Shown: positions 1-8,014, counted from the stretch's first letter. The stretch is 35,614 nt of DNA from Reyranella soli (GCF_007992495.1 NZ_BKAJ01000143.1:1-35614), one strand, 5' to 3'. Notes: generated by a model from the sequence alone, not told the origin. Program-made: numbers and translations.

Positions 1-47
1 CTCACCGGCAGGGCGATCAACAACGCGGCGAAGAGGAGACGAAACAT
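1..47 (-). CDS. N-terminus of a secreted or envelope protein (partial)
   Basis: An ATG on the minus strand opens a frame that reads MFRLLFAALLIALPV and runs off the left edge. A short basic start followed by a hydrophobic run is typical of a signal peptide. No Shine-Dalgarno sequence is visible before the ATG. An EcfG-like promoter lies directly upstream, with its -10 element ending only 8 bases before the start, so the message could be nearly leaderless. The function cannot be told from 15 residues. Confidence 0.5.
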   Translation of the reverse strand, partial: MFRLLFAALLIALPV

Positions 48-55
48 AAGGTGAG

Positions 56-81
56 AACGGGGTGCCGCCTCACTGTGTTCC
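56..81 (-). promoter_or_regulatory. EcfG-like (general stress sigma factor) promoter
   Basis: Minus strand reads GGAAC, 17 bases, CGTT, then the start codon of the leftward gene. GGAAC-N16-17-CGTT is the known consensus for the alphaproteobacterial general-stress ECF sigma factor EcfG. It faces away from a second such site at 107-131. The match is by eye. Confidence 0.5.
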
Positions 82-106
82 GCAGATCAAGCTGCTAGGC
101 CGTTTG

Positions 107-131
107 GGAACTATCCGCCGATCGGCGCGTT
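107..131 (+). promoter_or_regulatory. EcfG-like promoter of the phospholipase-D-like gene
   Basis: GGAAC at 107-111 and CGTT at 128-131 are separated by 16 bases, a full match to the EcfG consensus. The ATG of the PLD-like lipoprotein lies 33 bases downstream, a normal leader length. This predicts induction in stationary phase or under general stress. Confidence 0.6.
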
Positions 132-164
132 TTAGTCCCCTCTTAACGCCAGCCATATCCAGCA

Positions 165-1946
165 ATGATCCTTGCACGCCGAGTCGCGGTAACAGCCCTG
201 ATCGCCCTCGCGTCGTGCACGGGCGATCTGCCGAGCACGGCTTGGCGCGGTGGTCCGGGAGAGCGAGGTTACAGCGCCGACAGTTCGGCAGCGCCGCTCG
301 TCGATGTCATACGCGAGCATGATATCAGGACGCCCGACCAAGCTGACTCCCAGCCTCTGCTGGCGCAACTGCGGCGCGAACTCGCGAAGAGCGATCCCAA
401 GGGGGCTTTCGCAGGCGTCACCTATGACCTCTCCGACGGCAACCGGCTGGCGCCCGGGTGGCTAATTCAGAGCCCCGCCCGCTGGGGACGTCGTGGCAGC
501 GACCTTCCGTTCTATTCCTTCGATTGCCGGAACTGCGAACGCGACATCAAACTGCCCGCTTGCCGCAGCGATGCCGATTGCCCGGACGGCGGTACCTGCG
601 CCCCGATCTGGCCTCCACCGGGCGCACCGGAGGCGAGGCGACAGGTCTGTTTCGGGCATTCCGATGCGCTGATGTTGCCCGTGCACGACCTTGTTGCCGG
701 CGCCCGACATAGCGTCGATATCGCTGCACTGCAGCCCGTGCCAGACTCGCGCTTCCTCGCTGCCCTGCGCGCCGGACTGAGCGACCTCGCGGTGAGCGGC
801 CGCCCGGTCACGGTCCGCGTGATTGTCGGGCAATATCCACCCGATGGTGCCAATGCCGCGGCGCTCCTCTCGTCACTGACCTCAGGACTGGCGCCGGGCG
901 GACGGCTCAGTGTAAGCGTGGCGGCCATGCGCTCCTGCACCAACGGCGAGGAGTGCCGCAGCTTCTCCTGGCCGCACGCCAAATTCATCACCGTCGACGG
1001 CAATGAGGCGCTGGTGGGCGGCCACAATCTCTGGTCCGAAGATTATCTGATCGACAAGCCGGTACACGATCTCTCGATGCGATTGCAGGGACCCGCGGCC
1101 GCGAGCGCTTCACACTTCGCCGGCCGGCTTTGGGAGTTCGTCTGCACCAACCTCGGTAAAAACCCTGCCGTGCAGCTTGCGAGTTACCCGGCGAATGGAC
1201 CGTGCCCCGCGGCGCTCGCACCGCCGCCAGTCGCGGCGACGGCGGGAAACGGTACCCCGATGCTGGCAGTCGGACGGATGGGCGCCGGCATCACCAAGGA
1301 CTTCGCCAACCAGAGCGAGCTCGCTCGGGACCTGGCCTTCGGCGCGGCGCGCCACACGATTCGCATGTCGCAACAGGACATCGGCTTCATTTTCGGCCGT
1401 TCCGATGCACTTTTCCCCGAGAGTACGCTCGATCGCCTGCTCGAGTTCATCGAGCGGCGTGGCGGACACGTTTACATCGTGCTGTCCAACCGCGGTGCGT
1501 CGGGCAATACCGGCCTCAGCTATTCCAACGATGTCAGTTTCGCAGCCTTCGCTCGCCACTTGCGTGACAAGGTCCAGAAGCAAGTCGATGCGCGCGATCC
1601 CACGGCGCGTTACCAGATCAGGAAAGGACCCGATCCTATCAACGCGCTGCTGTGCAGCCATGTCCATCTTGCGCCATTGCGTTTCGGGCCGGATGCATCG
1701 TGGCCGCACGGCATGGCGATCGCCAACCACGCCAAACTCTGGATGGTTGACGACCGCATCTTTTATATCGGTTCGGACAACGTCTATCCCGTCAACCTCC
1801 AGGAGTTCGGCTACATCGTCGACGATCGGCAGGCGGCCAGCGATCTGCTCGACGCCTACTGGAACCCCCTGTGGAAATGGTCGCAGCGTGCGGCACTCTC
1901 CGGTGAAGGCGTCGAGCCGTGCATATTTCGCGAGCCGACGAAATGA
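165..1946 (+). CDS. Phospholipase D-like lipoprotein with two HKD motifs
   Basis: A 593-residue protein of the phospholipase D superfamily, whose members transfer or hydrolyse phosphodiesters through a covalent phosphohistidine. Two complete HxKx4D motifs are visible: H271/K273/D278 (HAKFITVDGNEALVGGHN) and H522/K524/D529 (HAKLWMVDDRIFYIGSDN), so both halves of the active site are present. The N-terminus is a lipoprotein signal with lipobox LASC (Cys18), placing it in the envelope. A cysteine-rich stretch at residues 121-162 (C121, C124, C133, C139, C145, C162) precedes the first PLD half and may be disulfide-bonded in the periplasm. The substrate could be phospholipid, cardiolipin or nucleic acid; sequence alone does not decide. 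The start follows an EcfG-like promoter, suggesting stress control. It stands alone, with no co-directional gene immediately downstream. Confidence 0.88.
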   Translation: MILARRVAVTALIALASCTGDLPSTAWRGGPGERGYSADSSAAPLVDVIREHDIRTPDQADSQPLLAQLRRELAKSDPKGAFAGVTYDLSDGNRLAPGWLIQSPARWGRRGSDLPFYSFDCRNCERDIKLPACRSDADCPDGGTCAPIWPPPGAPEARRQVCFGHSDALMLPVHDLVAGARHSVDIAALQPVPDSRFLAALRAGLSDLAVSGRPVTVRVIVGQYPPDGANAAALLSSLTSGLAPGGRLSVSVAAMRSCTNGEECRSFSWPHAKFITVDGNEALVGGHNLWSEDYLIDKPVHDLSMRLQGPAAASASHFAGRLWEFVCTNLGKNPAVQLASYPANGPCPAALAPPPVAATAGNGTPMLAVGRMGAGITKDFANQSELARDLAFGAARHTIRMSQQDIGFIFGRSDALFPESTLDRLLEFIERRGGHVYIVLSNRGASGNTGLSYSNDVSFAAFARHLRDKVQKQVDARDPTARYQIRKGPDPINALLCSHVHLAPLRFGPDASWPHGMAIANHAKLWMVDDRIFYIGSDNVYPVNLQEFGYIVDDRQAASDLLDAYWNPLWKWSQRAALSGEGVEPCIFREPTK

Positions 1947-2534
1947 GTGCCGTCAGCCTTCGCGACTGAGTGCCATGGCCATAAGTTCAGGCCACACCTG
2001 CACCCGCAGCTCCAGAACGCAAAAGATCTGCTGATCAAGGAGGTCGATCATCGCGTCAAGAACCGTTGCAAATCGTATCGCGCTTACCCTCGTGCAAGCA
2101 AAGACAGCGGGGGCCGCAGCGGGCCAATTCCAGGACGCTGAGATGCAGATTCCCGCAGCACGGGACAGATCCACGCGTCGCGCTAGCGCGCATCACGGCT
2201 CGAACTGGGCGCGGGTCGATCTGGAACGGGCTACAGGCAGGCAATGGCTTGACGCCGTCCCTCGCGACCAAGAACCTGGCGGCTAGTACAAAATCAATCT
2301 GCCATTGTAACTCGCCGCTCTATTGTGGGGTTTCGCTGCTGGAGCATGCGTCTTCCCCGCTAGTGCTCCGGCCCGTCGGGGTGTGTCGGGCCGCCCGCCC
2401 AGTCTCGGAGCGCTGGGCGGGCTACCCGCGGCGGTCCTAGTTACGACACACTCTGCGCCGCCTTGGGATTTGAACCTGCTTGCACCAACCACTCCCGACC
2501 CGCGAGCTGCCGCATCGCCGCCGCAACCGCAGAT
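1947..2534. other. Intergenic region without a convincing gene
   Basis: About 590 bases between the PLD-like gene and the first small minus-strand gene. Short open frames exist on both strands, but none has a recognisable domain or a good ribosome binding site. The clearest structure is a pair of GC-rich hairpins at 2369-2422, listed separately. Confidence 0.5.
2369..2422. repeat. Pair of adjacent GC-rich inverted repeats
   Basis: CGGCCCG (2369-2375) pairs with CGGGCCG (2387-2393), and GCCCGCCCAG (2393-2402) pairs perfectly with CTGGGCGGGC (2413-2422). The two stems sit back to back and share one base. No T-run follows on either strand, so neither is a simple terminator. The arrangement resembles dispersed palindromic (REP/BIME-like) elements of bacterial intergenic regions; whether it recurs in the genome cannot be judged here. 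Confidence 0.4.
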
Positions 2535-2840
2535 TCAGGCAGCTCTGGCATGTAAGATATTAAGCGAAGCACGATTCGCTATGAAGAGTGCGTCTAGTTG
2601 CCGAGCGCATTGCCGGTACTGTTCGCGATCGAAGAATGCGGCCGCAGAGACTAAGCAGCGCTGTTGCCACTCGTCGAAAGGAATCTGCCCGACCTCGATC
2701 AAAGAAATGACAGCTCGTAGCACGCGATGCATGGCGGCGCGCTCCAAGGGAAGATCCGCATGCATGCCATTCAAAAGCGCGAGATCAGCGCGCACGGTCG
2801 AGGTCTGGCTGCCGGGCGACTCAAGTGTGCGGAGAGACAT
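2535..2840 (-). CDS. Small hypothetical protein
   Basis: A 101-residue protein starting MSLRTLESPG. It appears soluble and mostly helical, with no signal peptide, membrane segment or known motif that I recognise. The frame is clean and the composition (LERAAMHRVLRAVISLIEVG, then FDEWQQRCLVSAAAFFDREQ) looks like real protein. It lies 26 bases downstream of another small minus-strand gene, so the two may be co-transcribed. Function unknown. Confidence 0.5.
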   Translation of the reverse strand: MSLRTLESPGSQTSTVRADLALLNGMHADLPLERAAMHRVLRAVISLIEVGQIPFDEWQQRCLVSAAAFFDREQYRQCARQLDALFIANRASLNILHARAA

Positions 2841-2866
2841 AAGGGGGCGAACCTGGCCGGAGAAAG

Positions 2867-3139
2867 TTAGTCCTTTTCCTTTGTCAGATCGGAGTCGGCT
2901 ACAGCTGACTGTTGCTGCTGCTGGACCTGTTGTTGCTGCGTTTGCTGGTGCGATGTGACATCAGGCTTGAGCACGAACACAGCGGTCGATTGCTCAAGCG
3001 CCGCTGCCTCCCTGTCCAGCTCGTCGGCAAATCGTGTTAGCCGAGACCTGTCATCCTCGGCCAATAGCGTGTTCGCCAACCGTCTGGCACGACGCGCAAC
3101 GTCTCTCTTTTCCCGTGCCAGTGTGGTTTTGTCGGACAT
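2867..3139 (-). CDS. Small hypothetical protein with glutamine-rich tail
   Basis: A 90-residue protein. The start is placed at MSDKTTLAREKRD because the in-frame sequence upstream is not protein-like. Residues 1-50 are charged and helical (ARRARRLANTLLAEDDRSRL), resembling small cytoplasmic proteins common in Rhizobiales. The tail from about residue 64 is a polyglutamine run (QQTQQQQVQQQQQ) followed by an acidic and lysine-containing end. Function unknown. It is upstream of, and probably in one unit with, the gene at 2535-2840. Confidence 0.6.
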   Translation of the reverse strand: MSDKTTLAREKRDVARRARRLANTLLAEDDRSRLTRFADELDREAAALEQSTAVFVLKPDVTSHQQTQQQQVQQQQQSAVADSDLTKEKD

Positions 3140-3422
3140 GGATGCTTGCCTCGTCAACGACGAGGAACGCCAGCCGTCGTTTAAAGATGCGAGGCTAGAG
3201 ACGCAGCCCGAAAGGTGTTGCAAACAAATCACGCACACATCAGCCGGTCTGCACCCCAAATTAATGGTCGTGCCCAGGATTCCGGCTCTTGGGCGAGCAG
3301 CCGTGAATGATACCCGGGAAGCCTACCCCGGCCGTGAACCCATCTAGGGACTGACGGTCGGGGGGCGCGCCGGAAACGAGGCAATCGGCAACGTGGCAAG
3401 GCCGATCAGGCGAGATAGGTTC

Positions 3423-3794
3423 TCAGCTTCTCTGGTAGGCCAGCCAAGTGTTCGCGGGGCGCAGACCGGGAAACATCTTAATGGGCCGGTCAGCCGCAGC
3501 GAGCGCACCCAAAAGGGGGGCAAACGTTACGGTCTGCTCTGGAGTACAGACTAGCGCAAGGGCGCCGACAGGCCCTTGCTCATGAATGGCTCTGATTTTG
3601 GCACACACCGTCAGCAGCTCTTCGCCCGTCATTGAAGAGCGTACTGCGCGGCCATCGAACAGCTTCCGGTAGGACTGCGCCCTCGCACCCGCTAGTGCAT
3701 CCAACAGCGCCATTGCATCTGCGAAGGTGACATCGCCTTCGCCACTCCCCGTGAAAAGGCGCTCCTTGGAATCGATCGTCCAGTACAACGGCAT
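3423..3794 (-). CDS. Hypothetical protein, SpoIIAA/STAS-like fold suspected
   Basis: A 123-residue soluble protein starting MPLYWTIDSKERL. It has an alternating beta/alpha pattern: a first strand pair (YWTIDSKERLFTGSGEGDV), a helix containing DAMALLDALAGARA, then KLFDGRAV and later GALALVCTPEQ. This pattern resembles the small SpoIIAA-like/STAS-like proteins frequent in alphaproteobacteria; that assignment is a guess from shape, not from a motif. A GAGGGGGG ribosome binding site precedes the ATG. No partner gene is evident. Confidence 0.6.
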   Translation of the reverse strand: MPLYWTIDSKERLFTGSGEGDVTFADAMALLDALAGARAQSYRKLFDGRAVRSSMTGEELLTVCAKIRAIHEQGPVGALALVCTPEQTVTFAPLLGALAAADRPIKMFPGLRPANTWLAYQRS

Positions 3795-3884
3795 GCACCC
3801 CCCTCAACCGATCAAGACTACTGCCTCCGCATGACGATTGCGGCTGTTATTGCCTTCTGGATTTCCGAGGGCTGCATGATGCAG

Positions 3885-4367
3885 TCAGGGGAGCGGGTTC
3901 AACGACGCGATGCTCGCATTCAGCAGGCTCGCAAACAGGATCCACAGTCCGTAAGGAGAAAAAAGGAGTGCCGCGACGGGCAGCCGTCGCGCCGTAAGGG
4001 CAATGAAAGCGCAGATCGCCACCAGCAGCGCCAGGATCACGGCCAGCGCCAGGTCGATACGATGGGCGGAAAAGAACAGGGGTGACCAGGCGAAGTTCAG
4101 GCAAAGTTGCAGCCACCACACCGCCATCGCCGCCGATCGGCGCTCGCGGTCCCAGACGATCCACCCGGCGATGCCGATCATCACGTAAAGCCCGGTCCAC
4201 ACCGGTGGGAATATCCAGTTCGGCGGGTTGAAGCTGGGTTTGGAGAGGGCTGCGTACCAGGCGTCGGCGGGACTCGTGAACCCGATCGCCATTCCGCCCC
4301 CGAGTGCGAGGACAACGAAGGCGGTCAGGGAGATGATACGGTGGCGCTTGTCGGGCGGATTGTTCAT
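3885..4367 (-). CDS. tspO: TspO/MBR family tryptophan-rich sensory protein
   Basis: A 160-residue integral membrane protein of the TspO/peripheral benzodiazepine receptor family, which binds porphyrins and other tetrapyrroles and modulates stress or photosynthesis-gene responses in alphaproteobacteria. Family signs are the early SKPSFNPPNWIFPPVWTGLY segment (around residues 42-61), many Trp residues, NFAWSPLFF at 91-99, and five hydrophobic segments ending in LLNASIASLNPLP. The length is typical. The start ATG at 4367 is 41 bases after the stop of the sbtA-like frame, so the two genes are probably one transcript controlled from the divergent LysR-sbtA region. Confidence 0.9.
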   Translation of the reverse strand: MNNPPDKRHRIISLTAFVVLALGGGMAIGFTSPADAWYAALSKPSFNPPNWIFPPVWTGLYVMIGIAGWIVWDRERRSAAMAVWWLQLCLNFAWSPLFFSAHRIDLALAVILALLVAICAFIALTARRLPVAALLFSPYGLWILFASLLNASIASLNPLP

Positions 4368-4408
4368 GCATCGTCCTACGCGCGGTGAGGCGCAGCGGAT
4401 GAAAGCGG

Positions 4409-5378
4409 CTATGCCGTGATTCGCTGTGCCAGACCGATATAGAGCGGGATTCCCAGGGTCAGGTTGAAGGGAAAGGTGACGCCCAGCGACAGAGCGAGAG
4501 CCAGGCCGGGGTTGGCGGCCGGCAGGGCCAGCCGCATTGCGGCTGGCACGGCGATGTAGGATGCAGATGCGGCGAGTGTGATCAGGATCGCCGTGCCCCC
4601 GGTCGACAGGCCGACAAACGGCGCGAGTGCGGATGCGAAGGAAGCACCTGCAAGAGGCATGATCAGGGCGAAGGCGATGGTCCCCGTGGAAAGCACGCGC
4701 GCGCCATCCCGTAGGCCGCGTCCAGAGACCAGGCCCATGTCGAGCAGGAAGAGGCACAGGAACCCCGCGAACTGGTCGACGAGGAACGGCTTCAGGATGG
4801 CGCTGCCGCGTTCTCCCGTCACCGCGCCGATGGCGAAGGAGCCGAGCAGCATCACCACCGCACCGCTCAGCAGGATTTCCCGGGCAAGCGCCGCGGCGTG
4901 GCCGGTCTCGCGCTGCCGGCGCGCCAGGAACAGGGCGGAAAGGATCGCCGGGGTCTCCATCACGGCGGCGACGGCGATCATGAACCCCTCGAACGCCAGG
5001 CCCATCTCGCGCAGCACGCCCATGACCGCCACCAGGGTGACGGCCGAGATCGATCCGTAGTGGGCGCTGACCGCGGCGGCGTCGACGATCGACAAGCGCG
5101 TTGTCAGCCGGAGCAACAGGTAGGCGACGAACGGCGTCAGGAAGGACAGCGCCAGGCCGGCCGCCAGCGCCGTCACCAGGGTGGCGGATAGACCGTGATT
5201 GGGCAAGCTCGCTGCCGCCGCGAAAGCCGATCGACATCATCAGATAGAGCGACAACAGCTTGGCGACGGCGCCGGGTATGGAGAGATCCGAACGGGCAAA
5301 GGCCAGGGCAACGCCGAGGGCGAAGAAGAGCACCATGGGCGAAAGCAGGTTTTGGCTGGCAAGCGACAGGAACGACAT
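4409..5378 (-). pseudogene. sbtA: SbtA-type sodium-dependent bicarbonate permease, frameshifted
   Basis: The product would be a membrane permease of the SbtA (DUF897) family, known for sodium-dependent bicarbonate uptake in cyanobacteria. The N-terminal part starts at 5378 (MSFLSLASQNLLSPM) and includes LYLMMSIGFRGGSELAQS. It then continues in the next frame as GLSATLVTALAAGLALSF and on to the end, with repeated hydrophobic segments and a central EMGLAFEGFMIAVAAVMETP region. The switch is explained by one extra C near 5195, between the codons TCA and GGT. The total span is 970 bases, one more than a multiple of three, and would encode about 322 residues, a normal size. Apart from this base the gene looks well kept, so a sequencing error or a very recent mutation are both possible. 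It is divergent from a LysR gene that probably controls it. Confidence 0.8.
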
Positions 5379-5418
5379 CGTGTTTCTCGATGGCGCGTGA
5401 TTACAAGCCGGCATGCCC

Positions 5419-5463
5419 TTTGGGAAATTGATAGTACTGGACAAATACATTTGGGAATTTGAT
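5419..5463. promoter_or_regulatory. Direct-repeat operator between sbtA and its LysR regulator
   Basis: TTTGGGAAATTGAT at 5419-5432 and TTTGGGAATTTGAT at 5450-5463 match at 13 of 14 positions, with starts 31 bases apart, close to three helical turns. The region is AT-rich in a GC-rich genome. A minus-strand TACTAT at 5436-5431 could be the -10 of the sbtA promoter, with the 5450 copy near its -35. LysR regulators usually bind such intergenic sites between divergent genes; binding here is inferred. Confidence 0.5.
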
Positions 5464-5472
5464 TTATGGGGG

Positions 5473-6345
5473 ATGGCCCGGCCGCAAAATCTCGACCTCG
5501 ACCTGCTGCGGACATTCGTCGCCGTGGTCGATCTCGGCGGTTTCACCCGGGCCGGGGAGGCGTTGCTGCGGCGCCAGTCCACGATCAGCCTGCAGATCAT
5601 GAGGCTGGAGCAAGGGCTGGCGGTGCGCCTGTTCGACCGGACGCGCCGTCGTGTCCGGCTTACGGCCGAAGGCGAAGCTCTTCTCGCCCGTGCCCGCGAC
5701 ATCCTGGATCTGAACGATCGCACCATCGCCAGCCTCGATGGCGTGGCAATTGCGGGGCGCGTACGTCTGGGGACCCCCGAGGATTTCGCCACGACGCATC
5801 TGCCGCAGGTCCTTGCGCGCTTCGCGCGGGCCTATCCCGCTGTGCAGCTCGAGGTGACGTGCGAGCTTACGCTGACCCTGCAGGGGCGCTTCCGGCAGGG
5901 CGACTTCGATCTGGTTCTGCTGAAAAGGGAGCCCGAGCGCTTGGGCCGGGGGGTCCGCGTCTGGCGCGAACCGCTGGTGTGGGTCGCCGCTCCTCAGCTG
6001 GCGGTGGAGGCAGCGCAGGTGCTGCCGCTCGTCGTTTCTCCGCCGCCTTGCGTCTATCGCAAACGCGCGACCGCGTCCCTGGATCGTGTCAGGCGCCGGT
6101 GGCGCATCGCCTACAGCTGCGCCTCCCTCGCGGGGCAGCATGCCGCCGTCCACGCCGGCCTCGGGGTTACCGTTCTGCCCAAGGACATGGTTCCTGCGGG
6201 CCTGGTGGCGCTCGAGCGGCGGTGGCATCTTCCGCGCCTCCATGACACCGAGATCGCGCTGCTTTCCGCCACGAACCTCTCGGCCCCGGCGCGGCGGCTG
6301 CACGACCATATCGTTCGCTCGCTGGAGGCGTCGGCCTCGGCTTGA
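5473..6345 (+). CDS. LysR family transcriptional regulator
   Basis: A 290-residue LysR-type regulator. The start at 5473 gives MARPQNLDLDLLRTFVAVVD, the standard opening of the winged helix-turn-helix. Residues 5-65 hold the DNA-binding domain (GGFTRAGEALLRRQSTISLQ, then LEQGLAVRLFDRTRRRVRLT). The remainder is a co-inducer domain with the usual G(R)VRLGTPEDF opening and GLGVTVLPKDM near the end. An in-frame ATG at 5413 exists but would lie across the operator repeats, so 5473 is preferred. Divergent transcription from sbtA-tspO suggests it regulates bicarbonate or related anion uptake; the ligand is unknown. Confidence 0.9.
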   Translation: MARPQNLDLDLLRTFVAVVDLGGFTRAGEALLRRQSTISLQIMRLEQGLAVRLFDRTRRRVRLTAEGEALLARARDILDLNDRTIASLDGVAIAGRVRLGTPEDFATTHLPQVLARFARAYPAVQLEVTCELTLTLQGRFRQGDFDLVLLKREPERLGRGVRVWREPLVWVAAPQLAVEAAQVLPLVVSPPPCVYRKRATASLDRVRRRWRIAYSCASLAGQHAAVHAGLGVTVLPKDMVPAGLVALERRWHLPRLHDTEIALLSATNLSAPARRLHDHIVRSLEASASA

Positions 6346-6426
6346 GGCCCGATATCTTTCGCTGCAGTAGCTGTGATCCGCGCGCCCCTCTCGTTCGTAC
6401 GACTCCGGTCGACCGAGGAGGGTTGC

Positions 6427-7239
6427 GTGGTGTGGCGTAGCTGTATGGCATTCCTGGTGGTTTCGTTGACCACCGCGGCGGGCGCCTTCGCGCAGCCTTC
6501 GAGCATCGGCAGCGAGGCCGCGGGCCCGCCGCCACAGGACTGGACGTTCGACATCGGGCCGGGCGCCGTCATGGCGCCATGGTTCGAGGGCGGCGCTTAC
6601 TATCGCGTCCTGCCGGTCCCCAACCTCGACCTGCGCTACCAGCGCGACAAGGTGTTCATCTCCGCGCGTGACGGCGTCGGTGCCACGCTGCTCGACGTCG
6701 CGGGGTTCAAGGCCGGACCGATCCTCCGCTATCGCTTTCCGCGCAACGAATGGGATGGGCCCGGACTCTATGGTACGGGATTCGTGCCGTTCACCGTCGA
6801 GGGTGGCGGCTTCCTGCGCTACGACCTGCCGTTCCTGGCGGCCAAGATCGAGCTGCGGCGGGGCCTGGGTGGCAGCAACGGCCTGGTCTTTGATGCGCTC
6901 GTCGATGGCAAGCTGCGGCTTGCCGACAACTTCTTCCTGTCCGGAGGGCCACGGCTGTCGGTCACCGACGCCACGTTCAACCAGGCATACTTCGGCATCA
7001 ACGCCGCGCAGTCGTTCAACTCTGGCTACGCCCAGTACTATCCCGGCGCGGGCTTGCGCAGCGTCGGTGTCGGCACGAGCGCGCGGTGGCGCATCTCCGA
7101 CAAGCTCACCGGCGTGGCGTTCGGCTCCTACAATCGGCTGGCCGACATGGCCGCCGACTCGCCGCTGGTCAGCGGGCCGGCTGGCTCGCCAAATCAGTTC
7201 GTGGTGGGCGCTGCGTTGTCCTGGCGCTTCGAATGGTGA
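6427..7239 (+). CDS. MipA/OmpV family outer membrane protein
   Basis: A 270-residue outer membrane beta-barrel of the MipA/OmpV family, whose members act as scaffolds for peptidoglycan enzymes or as porin-like proteins. The GTG at 6427 is chosen because AGGAGG lies just upstream and the next residues form a signal peptide ending AGAFAQP. Family features include the early GPGAVMAPWFEGG, alternating aromatic strands such as YYRVLPVPNLDLRYQRD, the late RWRISDKLTGVAFGSYNRLA segment, and a terminal strand ending in Trp (LSWRFEW) as needed for outer-membrane insertion. It may share a transcript with the DUF3833 lipoprotein 235 bases downstream. Confidence 0.85.
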   Translation: MVWRSCMAFLVVSLTTAAGAFAQPSSIGSEAAGPPPQDWTFDIGPGAVMAPWFEGGAYYRVLPVPNLDLRYQRDKVFISARDGVGATLLDVAGFKAGPILRYRFPRNEWDGPGLYGTGFVPFTVEGGGFLRYDLPFLAAKIELRRGLGGSNGLVFDALVDGKLRLADNFFLSGGPRLSVTDATFNQAYFGINAAQSFNSGYAQYYPGAGLRSVGVGTSARWRISDKLTGVAFGSYNRLADMAADSPLVSGPAGSPNQFVVGAALSWRFEW

Positions 7240-7474
7240 CCCGAAGGTCTTGAGGGCCGCTTGCGCCCGCACCGGAGGTTCGCGCGCGTTCCGGGCTTTG
7301 GGCTGTTGTGCCTTAGTGACCGCTCCCGTGCGCTGGATGAGCGGTCCAGCGCCGCGTTCGAGCGCGTCGGCTTTGGCGTTCCGCTTGCCGAGTTGTCTTC
7401 TCGAACGCGCCGTTGGGCGCGCCGCCCCTGGAAGTCGGATGATCCGTCCATCGCGTCGAAGCGTAAATCGCACC

Positions 7475-8014
7475 ATGAGCAGCCCAACCGCCCCGTGGCC
7501 CGCCTTGGCCCTCAGCATCGTGTCCGCCATGCTCGGCGCTTGCGCCGTGCCGCCGGCATCGCCGGCGAACGAAAACTCTCCGCGGCTCGTCCTCGAATCG
7601 TTCTTCGACGGCACGACGTCGGGCCACGGCGTGTTCATTAACTCATGGACCGGTTCGCGACGCTCGTTCACCGTGGCCATCCATGGTTCGTGGGATGGCC
7701 GGGTTTTGACCCTTGTCGAGGATTTTGCGTTCGCCGACGGCCAAAGAGATCGCAAGACCTGGCGACTGGAGGCGACAGAGCCAGGTCGCTACACCGGAAC
7801 ACGGGAGGACGTTGTCGGATTGGCGCGGGCTTGGACCGAGGGCAACGCCGTCAGGCTGGAATACGCCGTCAGACTCGGTGGCTGGACGGTGGACTTCTCC
7901 GACGTGCTGGCGCTGCAGGACAGCGCTCACCTGGTCAATAGGGCGACCATTGGAAAGTGGGGCGTCCGCATCGGGCGCGTGGAACTCTGGCTGCGTCGCT
8001 CGGACGGAGCCTGA
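7475..8014 (+). CDS. DUF3833-like lipoprotein
   Basis: A 179-residue protein with a lipoprotein signal (lipobox LGAC, Cys23). The body matches the DUF3833 pattern as I know it: LESFFDGTTSGHGVF, a second strand set (RSFTVAIHGSWDGRVLTLVE), a DFAFADGQRDRKTWRLE segment, and YTGTREDVVG. Members are small envelope lipoproteins of unknown biochemical role. The ATG at 7475 is taken because the signal peptide begins there; the upstream in-frame sequence is not protein-like. The 235 bases before it hold no recognisable gene. Confidence 0.8.
   Translation: MSSPTAPWPALALSIVSAMLGACAVPPASPANENSPRLVLESFFDGTTSGHGVFINSWTGSRRSFTVAIHGSWDGRVLTLVEDFAFADGQRDRKTWRLEATEPGRYTGTREDVVGLARAWTEGNAVRLEYAVRLGGWTVDFSDVLALQDSAHLVNRATIGKWGVRIGRVELWLRRSDGA

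Noticed and set aside
2424..2438. 15-base identity ACCCGCGGCGGTCCT with 8026-8040
   Set aside because: In 35 kb of GC-rich DNA one such pair is expected by chance, and the flanking sequences do not match.
2455..2500. Minus-strand GGTTCAAATCC resembling a tRNA T-loop
   Set aside because: The flanking bases do not form a T-stem beyond two pairs, and no acceptor, anticodon or D arm could be found around it.
5464..7755. 763-codon minus-strand open frame across the LysR, MipA and DUF3833 genes
   Set aside because: It is antisense to three well-supported genes, lacks recognisable domains and has the Arg/Gly/Ala-rich composition typical of GC-rich shadow frames.
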